Source: Lachnoclostridium phytofermentans (GTDB lineage: Bacteria > Bacillota > Clostridia > Lachnospirales > Lachnospiraceae). From it: DNA of 64,000 nt. The stretch covers positions 372,001 to 436,000 of the forward strand of contig NZ_JPOF01000008.1 in NCBI RefSeq assembly GCF_000733755.1, in the 5' to 3' direction. Below, one piece after another: positions 54,505 through 62,572 of the stretch; within the stretch, counting starts at the first letter, position 1, and each line of letters begins with the position of its first letter. The position numbers and the translations under genes were made by a program. The notes below the pieces were generated by a model, which had not been told where the DNA came from, made no database searches, and worked only from the letters and a program-made list of their open reading frames with translations.

Positions 54505-56505
54505 CTATTCACTAAGTTCTTCCCATTGTTCCATAAGAACCTCTAATTTTTCTTCCACTTCCTTCTTTTCTTTATGAACTTCGATTAGTTTCGATGCGTT
54601 CGTATAGATAGAAGAGTCGGCAAGTAATTCTTCTAGTTCCTCATTTCTTGCTTCCAAACGTGTAATTTCATCTTCAACTTTCTTTAACTCATTCTGACGT
54701 TTTCTAAGTCTAGCTTGTTCTTCCTTTTGTTGTTGCCAGTCAAGCTTATTCTCAGAGACTGGTTCTTGTGGAAGAGAGGAAGTTAGAAATTCTTTATTTG
54801 CCTGATCTAGATGCTTATTGATACGAAGTCCATTTAACACATTATCGTTAGCGTCGGACTGAATAAAGCCATTGTTATTACCAAAAGCTCTCCATTCCAT
54901 CTCTGGTTTTTTCTCTAGATAATAATCATAATTACCAAGATAATTTAAGAAAGTCTGATTAGTTAAATCAAGAATTCTAGTTGCAGTACGGTTAATGAAA
55001 TAACGATCATGGGATACGTAAAGCACCGTACCTGTATAATTGTTAATTGCATTTTCTAGTATTTCCTTGGAGGTAATGTCAAGGTGGTTTGTCGGCTCAT
55101 CCATGATAAGGAAGTTCGCATCAGATAGCATAAGCTTTGCGAGAGATACACGACCGCGCTCTCCACCACTGATATCTTTAATTAATTTAAATACATCATC
55201 GCCAGTAAACAAAAATGCGGCAAGGATATTACGTACTTTTGTATTATCCATATTTGGATACGTATCCTGAATTTCGTCAAAGATTGTTTTGTCCATATTT
55301 AGAACGTGATGTTCCTGATCATAGTATCCAACAAAAACCTTTGCACCAAGTTTTACTTCACCAGCATCGGCTTTTATAATTTGATTTATTATTTTTAATA
55401 TGGTTGTTTTACCGGTACCGTTATTACCGATAATTGCAACTTTTTCACCACGTTTTATCTCAAAATTTAGTTGGTCAAACAGTGTTAGAGAACCATAGGA
55501 TTTTTGCAGATCAGTTACAGTCAGTACGTCATTGCCGCTTATAATATTTGGTTCAAGGGCGATATGCATTTTATCATTTACGGTAACTGGTTTATCAAGG
55601 CGCTCTATTTTATCAAGCATCTTCTCTCGGCTTTCCGCACGCTTTATGGATTTTTCACGGTTGAAGGAACGAAGTTTTGCTATGACCTCTTCTTGATGTT
55701 TAATTTCACGCTGTTGATTTAGGTAATGACGAATCATGGTTTCACGAAGTTGCTCTTTTTTCATTGCATAGTCAGAATAATTTCCTTCGAACATGGTTGC
55801 CTTTGTATTATCTAACTCTACAACTTTAGAAACTACTTTATTAAGGAAGTAACGGTCATGGGCGATTACAACAACAGCTCCGGAATAATTCACTAAGAAG
55901 GTTTCTAACCAAGCAATAGATTCCATATCAAGATGGTTCGTAGGCTCATCTAAGAAGATAATGTCTGGTGTACTTAAGAGAAGCTTACCTAGGGCGACAC
56001 GGGTTTTTTGACCACCAGAAAGGGTTGAGACTTTTTTGTCAAAGTCTTCCTCTGTAAAGCCAAGTCCTTTTAGCACACCAATTACTTCACTTCGGTAAGC
56101 ATAGCCATTCTTTAATTCAAAATCATGCGTTAGTCTTGAATAGGTAGAAAGCATCCGTTCTAATTCTGTTCCGGTAGCTGATTTCATATCCACTTCAAGA
56201 CGACGAATTGTTTCTTCCATTTTGATAATATCAGATTTAATTGCTAAAACTTCTTCATAGATAGTACTATCTGTGGAGAGGTCCTGATGTTGAGCAAGAT
56301 ATCCGACAGTTGCACCTTTGGCAAAGATGACTTCTCCTTCATCAGCAGCTAATTCTCCCATGATAATTTTTATTAAGGTAGATTTTCCTGCACCATTAAT
56401 TCCTACGATAGCTACTTTTTCACGTTCATTTACATGGAAAGCGACCTTATCTAGTATTGGAGTCGTTCCAAAACTTTTACTAATATTCTTACATGCTAGT
56501 ATCAT
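54505..56505 (-). CDS. ABC-F family ATPase (YdiF/Uup type)
   Basis: A 666-residue soluble protein with two ATP-binding cassettes. The first has Walker A GINGAGKST and signature LSGGQKTR; the second has GNNGTGKTT and ISGGERGR. Both have Walker B LDEPTNHLD or similar. The linker between them (about 235-310) is basic and helical. A C-terminal coiled coil (about 585-660; KEEQARLRKRQNELKKVEDE) follows. ABC-F proteins have no membrane domain; they act on ribosomes, adjusting translation or protecting from antibiotics. Resistance cannot be predicted here; a housekeeping role is more likely. Confidence 0.95.
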   Translation of the reverse strand: MILACKNISKSFGTTPILDKVAFHVNEREKVAIVGINGAGKSTLIKIIMGELAADEGEVIFAKGATVGYLAQHQDLSTDSTIYEEVLAIKSDIIKMEETIRRLEVDMKSATGTELERMLSTYSRLTHDFELKNGYAYRSEVIGVLKGLGFTEEDFDKKVSTLSGGQKTRVALGKLLLSTPDIIFLDEPTNHLDMESIAWLETFLVNYSGAVVVIAHDRYFLNKVVSKVVELDNTKATMFEGNYSDYAMKKEQLRETMIRHYLNQQREIKHQEEVIAKLRSFNREKSIKRAESREKMLDKIERLDKPVTVNDKMHIALEPNIISGNDVLTVTDLQKSYGSLTLFDQLNFEIKRGEKVAIIGNNGTGKTTILKIINQIIKADAGEVKLGAKVFVGYYDQEHHVLNMDKTIFDEIQDTYPNMDNTKVRNILAAFLFTGDDVFKLIKDISGGERGRVSLAKLMLSDANFLIMDEPTNHLDITSKEILENAINNYTGTVLYVSHDRYFINRTATRILDLTNQTFLNYLGNYDYYLEKKPEMEWRAFGNNNGFIQSDANDNVLNGLRINKHLDQANKEFLTSSLPQEPVSENKLDWQQQKEEQARLRKRQNELKKVEDEITRLEARNEELEELLADSSIYTNASKLIEVHKEKKEVEEKLEVLMEQWEELSE

Positions 56506-56796
56506 GATGTTTCCTCACAGTTCTGACACAAAATATAAATCTAGAAATAGTGTAAACAATAAAATTAATTTTCACCTCAAGTCTGTGATTTCACAACACA
56601 AACATTTTATGCACAAAAAACTGTGCAAGAATAGGGAATATAATTAACTTTGAATGAGTTCAATTAACTTTCTAGATAAGAAGACGTTTTTTCTTTACAT
56701 TTTCTTAATGCCTACGAATCTATAGGATAGAAGTAGTGTGTAGGCTCAATTTATTGTAGAATTATTCTATCATACGCAGTATCCTTCGTCAAATCA

Positions 56797-56825
56797 TTGA
56801 CAGGTTATTCACAATTTACTATAAT
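56797..56825 (+). promoter_or_regulatory. Sigma-A promoter upstream of rex
   Basis: Perfect TTGACA and TATAAT with a 17-bp spacer. Transcription would begin near 56832, about 120 bp before rex. A second TATAAT lies at 56855-56860 without a clear -35. The remaining gap back to 56506 should hold the ABC-F promoter; nothing else is seen. Confidence 0.85.
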
Positions 56826-56952
56826 ATTTATAATTAAAACACATCCTATCTGTGTATAATTTGTTGTAATACCAGGGTTACAATCTTCTAGCTACGGGGC
56901 ATAAAAAGTATAGGAATAGGATAACCTGGATGGAGAAAGAAGGAGGGTTAGC

Positions 56953-57600
56953 ATGTACGAAAAGACAATTTCATCAGCAGTAATTAAGCGTCTTCCAAGA
57001 TACTATCGTTATCTGGGAGAATTGTTAGAAAATGATGTTGTGCGTATTTCATCAAAAGAATTAAGTGAAAAGATGAATGTAACAGCATCACAGATTCGTC
57101 AGGATTTAAATAACTTTGGCGGATTTGGTCAACAAGGATATGGATATAATGTAGAGTATCTTTATACTGAGATTGGAAAAATACTTGGGTTGGATAAGAA
57201 ATATAATGTTATCATTATTGGAGCAGGTAATTTAGGTCAGGCGCTTGCAAATTATACAGATTTTGAAAGAAGAGGATTTTATATCTGCGGTATCTTTGAT
57301 GTTAATCCAAGATTAATCGGAATTTCCATTCGTGGAATTGAAATCCGTTTAATTGACGAATTGGAAGAATTCATGAAAACAAATACAGTTAATATAGCAG
57401 CTCTTACGATACCAAAAGCAAAAGCACCACAGGTGGCTGCAGATTTAGTACGACTTGGAGTTCATGCGATATGGAATTTTGCACCGACCGATCTACATTT
57501 GCCAAAAGATGTTATGGTGGAAAATGTTCATTTGGCGGAAAGTCTTATGAGACTGTCGTATAACTTAAAAGCGGCAGAAGAATCGAGGGAAGGTATTTGA
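56953..57600 (+). CDS. rex: Redox-sensing transcriptional repressor Rex
   Basis: A 215-residue repressor with an N-terminal winged helix (about 1-80; RISSKELSEKMNVTASQIRQ then DLNNFG) and a C-terminal Rossmann domain whose NAD(H) motif is IIGAGNLGQALANY (about 88-101). Rex senses the NADH/NAD+ ratio and releases fermentation genes when NADH rises. The usual TTGTTAA-N4-TTAACAA operator was not found in exact form before the gene. AGGAGG precedes the ATG. The stop overlaps the start of the next gene. Confidence 0.97.
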   Translation: MYEKTISSAVIKRLPRYYRYLGELLENDVVRISSKELSEKMNVTASQIRQDLNNFGGFGQQGYGYNVEYLYTEIGKILGLDKKYNVIIIGAGNLGQALANYTDFERRGFYICGIFDVNPRLIGISIRGIEIRLIDELEEFMKTNTVNIAALTIPKAKAPQVAADLVRLGVHAIWNFAPTDLHLPKDVMVENVHLAESLMRLSYNLKAAEESREGI

Positions 57601-58370
57601 AAAAAGGATTACGTTTTGGCGATAAGTCAGAACCCAAAACCAAGGCGTTAGGAGATTTAGATGATTTAGACGAGGATTTCGATCAAGAATTTGAGAATCT
57701 GAAAGCCTCAAGTTCCGTGGAATCTCAGATGCTTGAACCAAGGAAATGGAAAGCGGATAAGTATAACATCTTCTCTGAGTTTAGTATTCGTCAAATCTTT
57801 CGGAATCGAAAAATACCAATTGTTACACTTGATGAACGCTTTATTAACTTATTTCCGGAAGAAAAGATGTCACAAAGACAACAAAGATTACGAGACGAGC
57901 TTGTAGAATTGATGAAGGATCAGAGTAGAATCTTAGATGATATCAAAGGCATGAAACGATATAAGGCTCAGCTACTGCAGGAAATTGTTGAGAACATGGA
58001 AGTAGATCAAACACCGCTTGGTAGGCTAAAGGAAAGAAAACTAGCAAAAAACCGTAAACTTATCGAAGATATCAATCAAAAGTTATTAGTTGCAGAAGAT
58101 AACCTAGAAAAAATTCCAGGAGAGATAACTGCTAAGAATGAAGAATTGATGGCAGAAAGTTTACAGCGTTGTTATGATAACATTTTTGAAAAAAACTTAC
58201 GAAAAAAAGCAATCACAGATGAAATCAAGGATTTGGAATTAAGGCTTAGGGAATTAAAGAAGCAAAAACTTGAAATAGAGAAGGATTATCGTGGAAGTTA
58301 TACATATCTCTATGATATGCTTGGAACAGAGATGATGCGTAAGATTGATGAAGAACAAGACTTGCTATAA
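57597..58370 (+). CDS. Coiled-coil hypothetical protein coupled to rex
   Basis: A 257-residue charged protein with no signal peptide or membrane segment. After an acidic N-terminus (LDDLDEDFDQEFENL) most of residues 95-235 look like a long coiled coil with many Lys/Glu heptads (LKERKLAKNRKLIEDINQKL). I do not recognise the family. The start is a TTG whose last two bases overlap the rex stop (TTGA), with GAGG upstream inside rex, so translation is coupled. It may be structural or modulate the neighbouring process; function unknown. Confidence 0.75.
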   Translation: MKKGLRFGDKSEPKTKALGDLDDLDEDFDQEFENLKASSSVESQMLEPRKWKADKYNIFSEFSIRQIFRNRKIPIVTLDERFINLFPEEKMSQRQQRLRDELVELMKDQSRILDDIKGMKRYKAQLLQEIVENMEVDQTPLGRLKERKLAKNRKLIEDINQKLLVAEDNLEKIPGEITAKNEELMAESLQRCYDNIFEKNLRKKAITDEIKDLELRLRELKKQKLEIEKDYRGSYTYLYDMLGTEMMRKIDEEQDLL

Positions 58371-58462
58371 TCTGATACTTTATCGTATAAGGGGTATAAA
58401 CTAAGAATATTTGAGGTATATTACGTATATTCTTACCCTTGAGAAAGAGTGGAATTCTTAAG

Positions 58463-58837
58463 ATGATTTTTGGAATTGGAACTGACTTGATAGAAATTAA
58501 CCGTGTAGTGAAAGCCTGCGAAAGGAAAGCATTCCTCACAAAGGTATATACGGAGCAGGAACAGAAGCTGTTTCTTTCGGATATTCGAAAGGCAGCTTCG
58601 AATTTTGCTGTAAAGGAAGCGGTTGTAAAAATGTTTGGAACAGGTTTTCGTGCAATTTTACCCAAGGAGATAGAAGTACTTCGTGATAATCTTGGGAAAC
58701 CCTATGTAAAGTTATATGGAAATGCTCTAAAATCAGCGAGGGAACATAATGTCGGGAGGATTCATGTCTCTATTACAAATACAAAGGAATTGGTCAGTGC
58801 TTATGTAATAGGCGAGCAGTGTGAGGAGAATTTCTAA
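58463..58837 (+). CDS. acpS: Holo-[acyl-carrier-protein] synthase
   Basis: A 124-residue enzyme, the normal length. It begins MIFGIGTDLIEINRV, with the metal-binding Asp in GTDLIEI, and carries NFAVKEAVVKMFGTG, which holds the conserved Glu and Lys. It transfers the 4'-phosphopantetheine arm of CoA to acyl carrier protein for fatty-acid synthesis. The start at 58463 fits the family; an in-frame upstream start at 58439 would add eight non-homologous residues. It is followed 42 bp later by nnr. Confidence 0.96.
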   Translation: MIFGIGTDLIEINRVVKACERKAFLTKVYTEQEQKLFLSDIRKAASNFAVKEAVVKMFGTGFRAILPKEIEVLRDNLGKPYVKLYGNALKSAREHNVGRIHVSITNTKELVSAYVIGEQCEENF

Positions 58838-58879
58838 GGCTCCATAAGATGCCTTAGTGCTGCAGAATGGAGGGTAGCT

Positions 58880-60427
58880 ATGCGGTATGCACTTAACGCA
58901 GTTCAGATGAAAAAGTTAGATCAAAAGACAATCGAGCAGATAGGAATTCCAGCAATGGTTCTCATGGAGCGTGCGGCACTTTTTGTAGCGGAGCATGTAA
59001 AAGAACACGCAAAACCGACCGATAAGATTATTGCGGTTTGTGGAACCGGTAACAATGGCGGTGATGGAATTGCAGCTGCTCGCATTTTGCATTTGTGGGG
59101 GTATGAGGTAACCATCGGGATCCTCGGTGATCCGGAGAAATTTTCGAAAGAATGTAGAGAACAGTGGAAGATTGCGAAAAATTTAGGGTTATCCATCCGT
59201 AGCGAATGGGAGATATCAGAATATAATATAGTAATTGACGGTATCTTTGGTATTGGTCTTAGCAAACCGGTGAGTGGTGAATATGCGAAGGTGATCCAAA
59301 GTATCAATCAAAGCGGCTGTTATGTGGTTTCGGTTGATATACCGTCTGGGGTCAGTGCAAGTCATGGGCAAGTCTTTTCTTGTGCTGTTAAAGCTAACGA
59401 AACGGTTACTTTTGGTGAACAAAAACTTGGACTTTTACTTTACCCAGGAGCAACCTACGCGGGAAAGGTGCATATCGCAGATATCGGATTTGCACAAGAA
59501 AAAATGGACAGTCTTACTTATACTTACTATGAAGCTTCTGATTTAGATAAACTACCAATAAGAATGCCATATTCAAACAAAGGAAGTTATGGAAGAGTAC
59601 TTGTGATTGCAGGAACAGAAAACATGACTGGTGCAGCTTATTTTAGCGCGGCAGCAGCATATCGTATGGGTGCGGGGTTAGTAAAGATTCTTACAGCAAA
59701 GAAGGCGATTCCCGTACTTCAGGGAATGCTTCCGGAAGCTTTGTTTGCAGCCTATGATATGGAAGATAGTGAGGAACAGATTAAAAAAGCCTTGGAAGTT
59801 GCATCCGTTATTGTGATTGGACCAGGTCTATCGACTGAGGAATCAGCGAAGAGATTACTGTTAAAGGTATGTAAGGAAGCGAAAGTGCCTCTTATTGTAG
59901 ATGCGGATGGAATTAATTTACTAGCTCAGTTACTAGATGAAATGATACCTAAGGTATCACAGATAACAGATGATGTGGAACGTTTGTATCAAAGAATTTA
60001 CCATATAAAGGATTTTCTGCCAGAAGGTACTATCTTGACACCTCATTTAAAGGAGTTTTCTAGGCTTACTTTATACCCACTTAATAAAATTCCTAGTAAT
60101 TTAATTGACATAACCAGCTATTGTACTTATAATAACTTAATGATTTATGTGTTAAAAGATAGCAGGACTATCGTTGCTTCAAAAGATTTGCGCTATATCA
60201 ATGTATCCGGGACCCATGGAATGGCGACTGGAGGTAGTGGCGATGTACTCACGGGAATCATTGCTGGTTTGATGGCACAAGGGCTTGAAGCAGGAAAGGC
60301 AGCAACACTAGGTGTGTATCTTCATGGGTTGGCAGGAGAAGAAGCCGCCAAAGTAAAATCAACCTACTCTATGTTAGCAGGAGATATAATCGAAGCGTTG
60401 CCGGAGGTTTTAAGATATCATGATTGA
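58880..60427 (+). CDS. nnr: Bifunctional NAD(P)H-hydrate repair enzyme
   Basis: A 515-residue two-domain protein. The N-terminal epimerase domain (NnrE, about 1-210) has VCGTGNNGGDGIAAARIL. The C-terminal ADP/ATP-dependent dehydratase domain (NnrD, about 225-515) has GPGLSTEES and GTHGMATGGSGDVLTGIIAG with the catalytic Asp. Together they rescue NADH and NADPH damaged by hydration. The common motif GTPGMATGGTGD is GTHGMATGGSGD here. The gene overlaps alr by 8 bp. In B. subtilis and relatives the acpS-nnr-alr-ndoA order is similar, so this is a conserved cluster. Confidence 0.95.
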   Translation: MRYALNAVQMKKLDQKTIEQIGIPAMVLMERAALFVAEHVKEHAKPTDKIIAVCGTGNNGGDGIAAARILHLWGYEVTIGILGDPEKFSKECREQWKIAKNLGLSIRSEWEISEYNIVIDGIFGIGLSKPVSGEYAKVIQSINQSGCYVVSVDIPSGVSASHGQVFSCAVKANETVTFGEQKLGLLLYPGATYAGKVHIADIGFAQEKMDSLTYTYYEASDLDKLPIRMPYSNKGSYGRVLVIAGTENMTGAAYFSAAAAYRMGAGLVKILTAKKAIPVLQGMLPEALFAAYDMEDSEEQIKKALEVASVIVIGPGLSTEESAKRLLLKVCKEAKVPLIVDADGINLLAQLLDEMIPKVSQITDDVERLYQRIYHIKDFLPEGTILTPHLKEFSRLTLYPLNKIPSNLIDITSYCTYNNLMIYVLKDSRTIVASKDLRYINVSGTHGMATGGSGDVLTGIIAGLMAQGLEAGKAATLGVYLHGLAGEEAAKVKSTYSMLAGDIIEALPEVLRYHD

Positions 60428-61589
60428 AGAAACGTATAATCAAAGATTTTTGCGCGTAAGCGCGAATATTGATTTGGATGCGATTATCCACAATGTTACG
60501 GAAGCAAGAAAGAACATAAGGAAAGAAACTGGAATTATTGCTGTAATTAAGGCAGACGGTTATGGTCATGGGGCAGTTCCAATCGCTAGAGCGATTCAAA
60601 ACATCGTAGAAGCATTTGCAGTTGCAATTGTGGAAGAAGGAATTGAGCTTCGCGAAGCTGGCATAACAAAGCCTATCTTAATATTAGGATATACAGCACC
60701 AGAACTTTTGACTCAGGTAATCCAATATGATTTGACTCAGACAGTTTTTCAACTGTCTATTGCGAAGAATTTGGATGAGATTGCAAGAACTCTTGGCAAG
60801 ATTGCCAAAATTCACATAAAGCTAGAAACTGGTATGGGTAGAATCGGATACCAGCCGACAGCCGAAAGCATAGATGAAATTGTGCAGATGAAAAAGCTTT
60901 CTAATCTTAAGTTAGAAGGAATCTTTACGCATATGGCATGTGCGGATATGGCAGATAAAACTTCGGCGAGAAAACAATTTGAATTGTTTACGACCTTTAT
61001 TCGTCAGTTAGAAGCACATGGGGTGAAATTGCAGATACAACACATTTCAAATAGTGCTGGGACAATCGACCTTCCGGAAATGAATCTTAGTATGGTACGG
61101 TTCGGAATAAGTCTCTATGGATTATATCCGTCCGAAGAGGTTGATAAGAATCAACTTAAATTAGAACCAGCGATGGAACTTAAAACACATATATCATTTG
61201 TAAAGGAACTGGAACCAGGCCATGGAATCGGTTACGGAAGTACATTTGTCACGAAAAAAACGATGACGATCGCAACAGTACCGGTGGGTTATGGGGATGG
61301 TTTTCCAAGACAACTGTCAAACGTTGGCAGAGTCTTGGTTCATGGAGAATTTGCCCCAATTGTGGGTAGAATATGTATGGACCAGTTTATGATAGATGTT
61401 ACAGACATACCAGATGTGAAGCAAGGAGATATCGTGACGTTAGTCGGAAGGGATGGCGATAATTTCATACCAGTAGAAGAACCTGCAGACCTTGCTGGCT
61501 CCTTCAACTATGAATTTGTCTGTAATGTAGGAAAGAGAATTCCAAGAGTTTATTATCAGAATGGAAAGCCCGTATCGATCCGACATTAA
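60420..61589 (+). CDS. alr: Alanine racemase
   Basis: A 389-residue PLP enzyme. Lys44 in AVIKADGYGHGA forms the Schiff base with PLP, and the second catalytic Tyr lies in GIGYGSTFV. It converts L- to D-alanine for peptidoglycan. The start overlaps the nnr gene by 8 bp. The next ORF is the mazF-type toxin after a 132-bp gap. Confidence 0.96.
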   Translation: MIEETYNQRFLRVSANIDLDAIIHNVTEARKNIRKETGIIAVIKADGYGHGAVPIARAIQNIVEAFAVAIVEEGIELREAGITKPILILGYTAPELLTQVIQYDLTQTVFQLSIAKNLDEIARTLGKIAKIHIKLETGMGRIGYQPTAESIDEIVQMKKLSNLKLEGIFTHMACADMADKTSARKQFELFTTFIRQLEAHGVKLQIQHISNSAGTIDLPEMNLSMVRFGISLYGLYPSEEVDKNQLKLEPAMELKTHISFVKELEPGHGIGYGSTFVTKKTMTIATVPVGYGDGFPRQLSNVGRVLVHGEFAPIVGRICMDQFMIDVTDIPDVKQGDIVTLVGRDGDNFIPVEEPADLAGSFNYEFVCNVGKRIPRVYYQNGKPVSIRH

Positions 61590-61721
61590 AAAAGTAACTA
61601 TATTTTGTTAGGAGATGTGAAATACATAACCGCAATCTACATAGAATGTTACGTTTTATGGAATACGATGGTCAAAAGTGGTAATAATAAAGCTAAAGCC
61701 ATAAGATGGAGTGTGAGTTAT

Positions 61722-62069
61722 GTGATTATAAAAAGAGGCGATATTTTTTATGCGGATTTAAGACCGGTCATTGGAAGTGAGCAGGGTGGTGTACGTCCTG
61801 TATTAATTATACAAAATGATACCGGTAATAAGCACAGTCCGACCGTAATCTGTGCAGCAATAACTTCAAAGATGAATAAGGCGAAGTTGCCAACGCACGT
61901 GGAAATCGATGCTGACAAATATGGAATTGTCAAAGATTCTGTAATCCTATTAGAACAGGTACGTACGATTGACAAATCCAGATTAAAAGAGAAAGTGTGT
62001 CATTTAGACCAAGATATCCTAAAGCGTATTGACAAAGCTTTACTTATTAGCTTCGCCCTGGATACATAG
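61722..62069 (+). CDS. mazF: MazF/EndoA-type mRNA interferase toxin
   Basis: A 115-residue toxin, matching EndoA/NdoA in length. Motifs are [20 protein letters not shown] and [11 protein letters not shown], then [12 protein letters not shown] and [12 protein letters not shown]. These form the RNA-binding and catalytic groove with the conserved Arg and Thr residues. It cuts mRNA at specific short sequences. The start is taken as the GTG at 61722, ten bases after a GGAG; a longer frame from 61605 is open but not homologous. In B. subtilis the antitoxin ndoAI lies directly upstream; the 132 bp before this gene contain no antitoxin-like ORF. The 500-bp gap after it holds a terminator and no gene. 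Confidence 0.92.
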   Translation: MIIKRGDIFYADLRPVIGSEQGGVRPVLIIQNDTGNKHSPTVICAAITSKMNKAKLPTHVEIDADKYGIVKDSVILLEQVRTIDKSRLKEKVCHLDQDILKRIDKALLISFALDT

Positions 62070-62328
62070 GTCGTACTTATTATGAATGCGGTTGTGACTT
62101 AAGTTCACTTCCGCGCCTCATAATAGCGTGCTCTTAAGGTGAGCAAATAAGTTATTATGAAACTGTAATTCTTATAACGCTGTGCGGTATGCACTCACTA
62201 TCAAGATAGGGACAAGACAAGTGAGGTTAATTCATAAATTGTTTTCTTTGTTCTTGTTAAGATGTGAAACGCACGGAGATTAATTAGGAAAAGATGCCTA
62301 GATAGGCTAAGTTTGATAGATGACACGG

Positions 62329-62357
62329 GGCAAGCAGGGTACGCTTGCCAATTTTTT
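62329..62357 (+). terminator. Intrinsic terminator in the mazF-CNNM gap
   Basis: Perfect 7-bp stem GGCAAGC / GCTTGCC with a 7-nt loop and AATTTTTTG tail. It lies 260 bp after mazF, leaving room for a long 3' region or a small RNA, neither of which I can identify. Confidence 0.85.
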
Positions 62358-62572
62358 GAAGTTAGTTGTATAAAAAACTATATTTTACATAGCATTCAGG
62401 AAGCATGTTTTACATCGCAGAAAAGAGTGATAGATTTTAATCTTTCACTCACCAGGTTTGTGCTGCGACAAACTTGAGCCATTAGCTGCTCCAAAAAACA
62501 GTCGCAGCAGGGCGGCTAAATATGGTATAATAAAAACTGCAGAAAAATAAATCAAAGGAGATTAGAAATCAT

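Noticed and set aside
61605-61721. N-terminal extension of MazF or a hidden antitoxin
   Set aside because: It is in the same frame as mazF, lacks homology to antitoxins, and a GTG with a correctly spaced GGAG lies at the family's normal start.
62070-62328. Small RNA gene (SRP, 6S or similar) before the terminator
   Set aside because: No conserved core of SRP RNA, 6S RNA or tmRNA was recognised; only the terminator is supportable.
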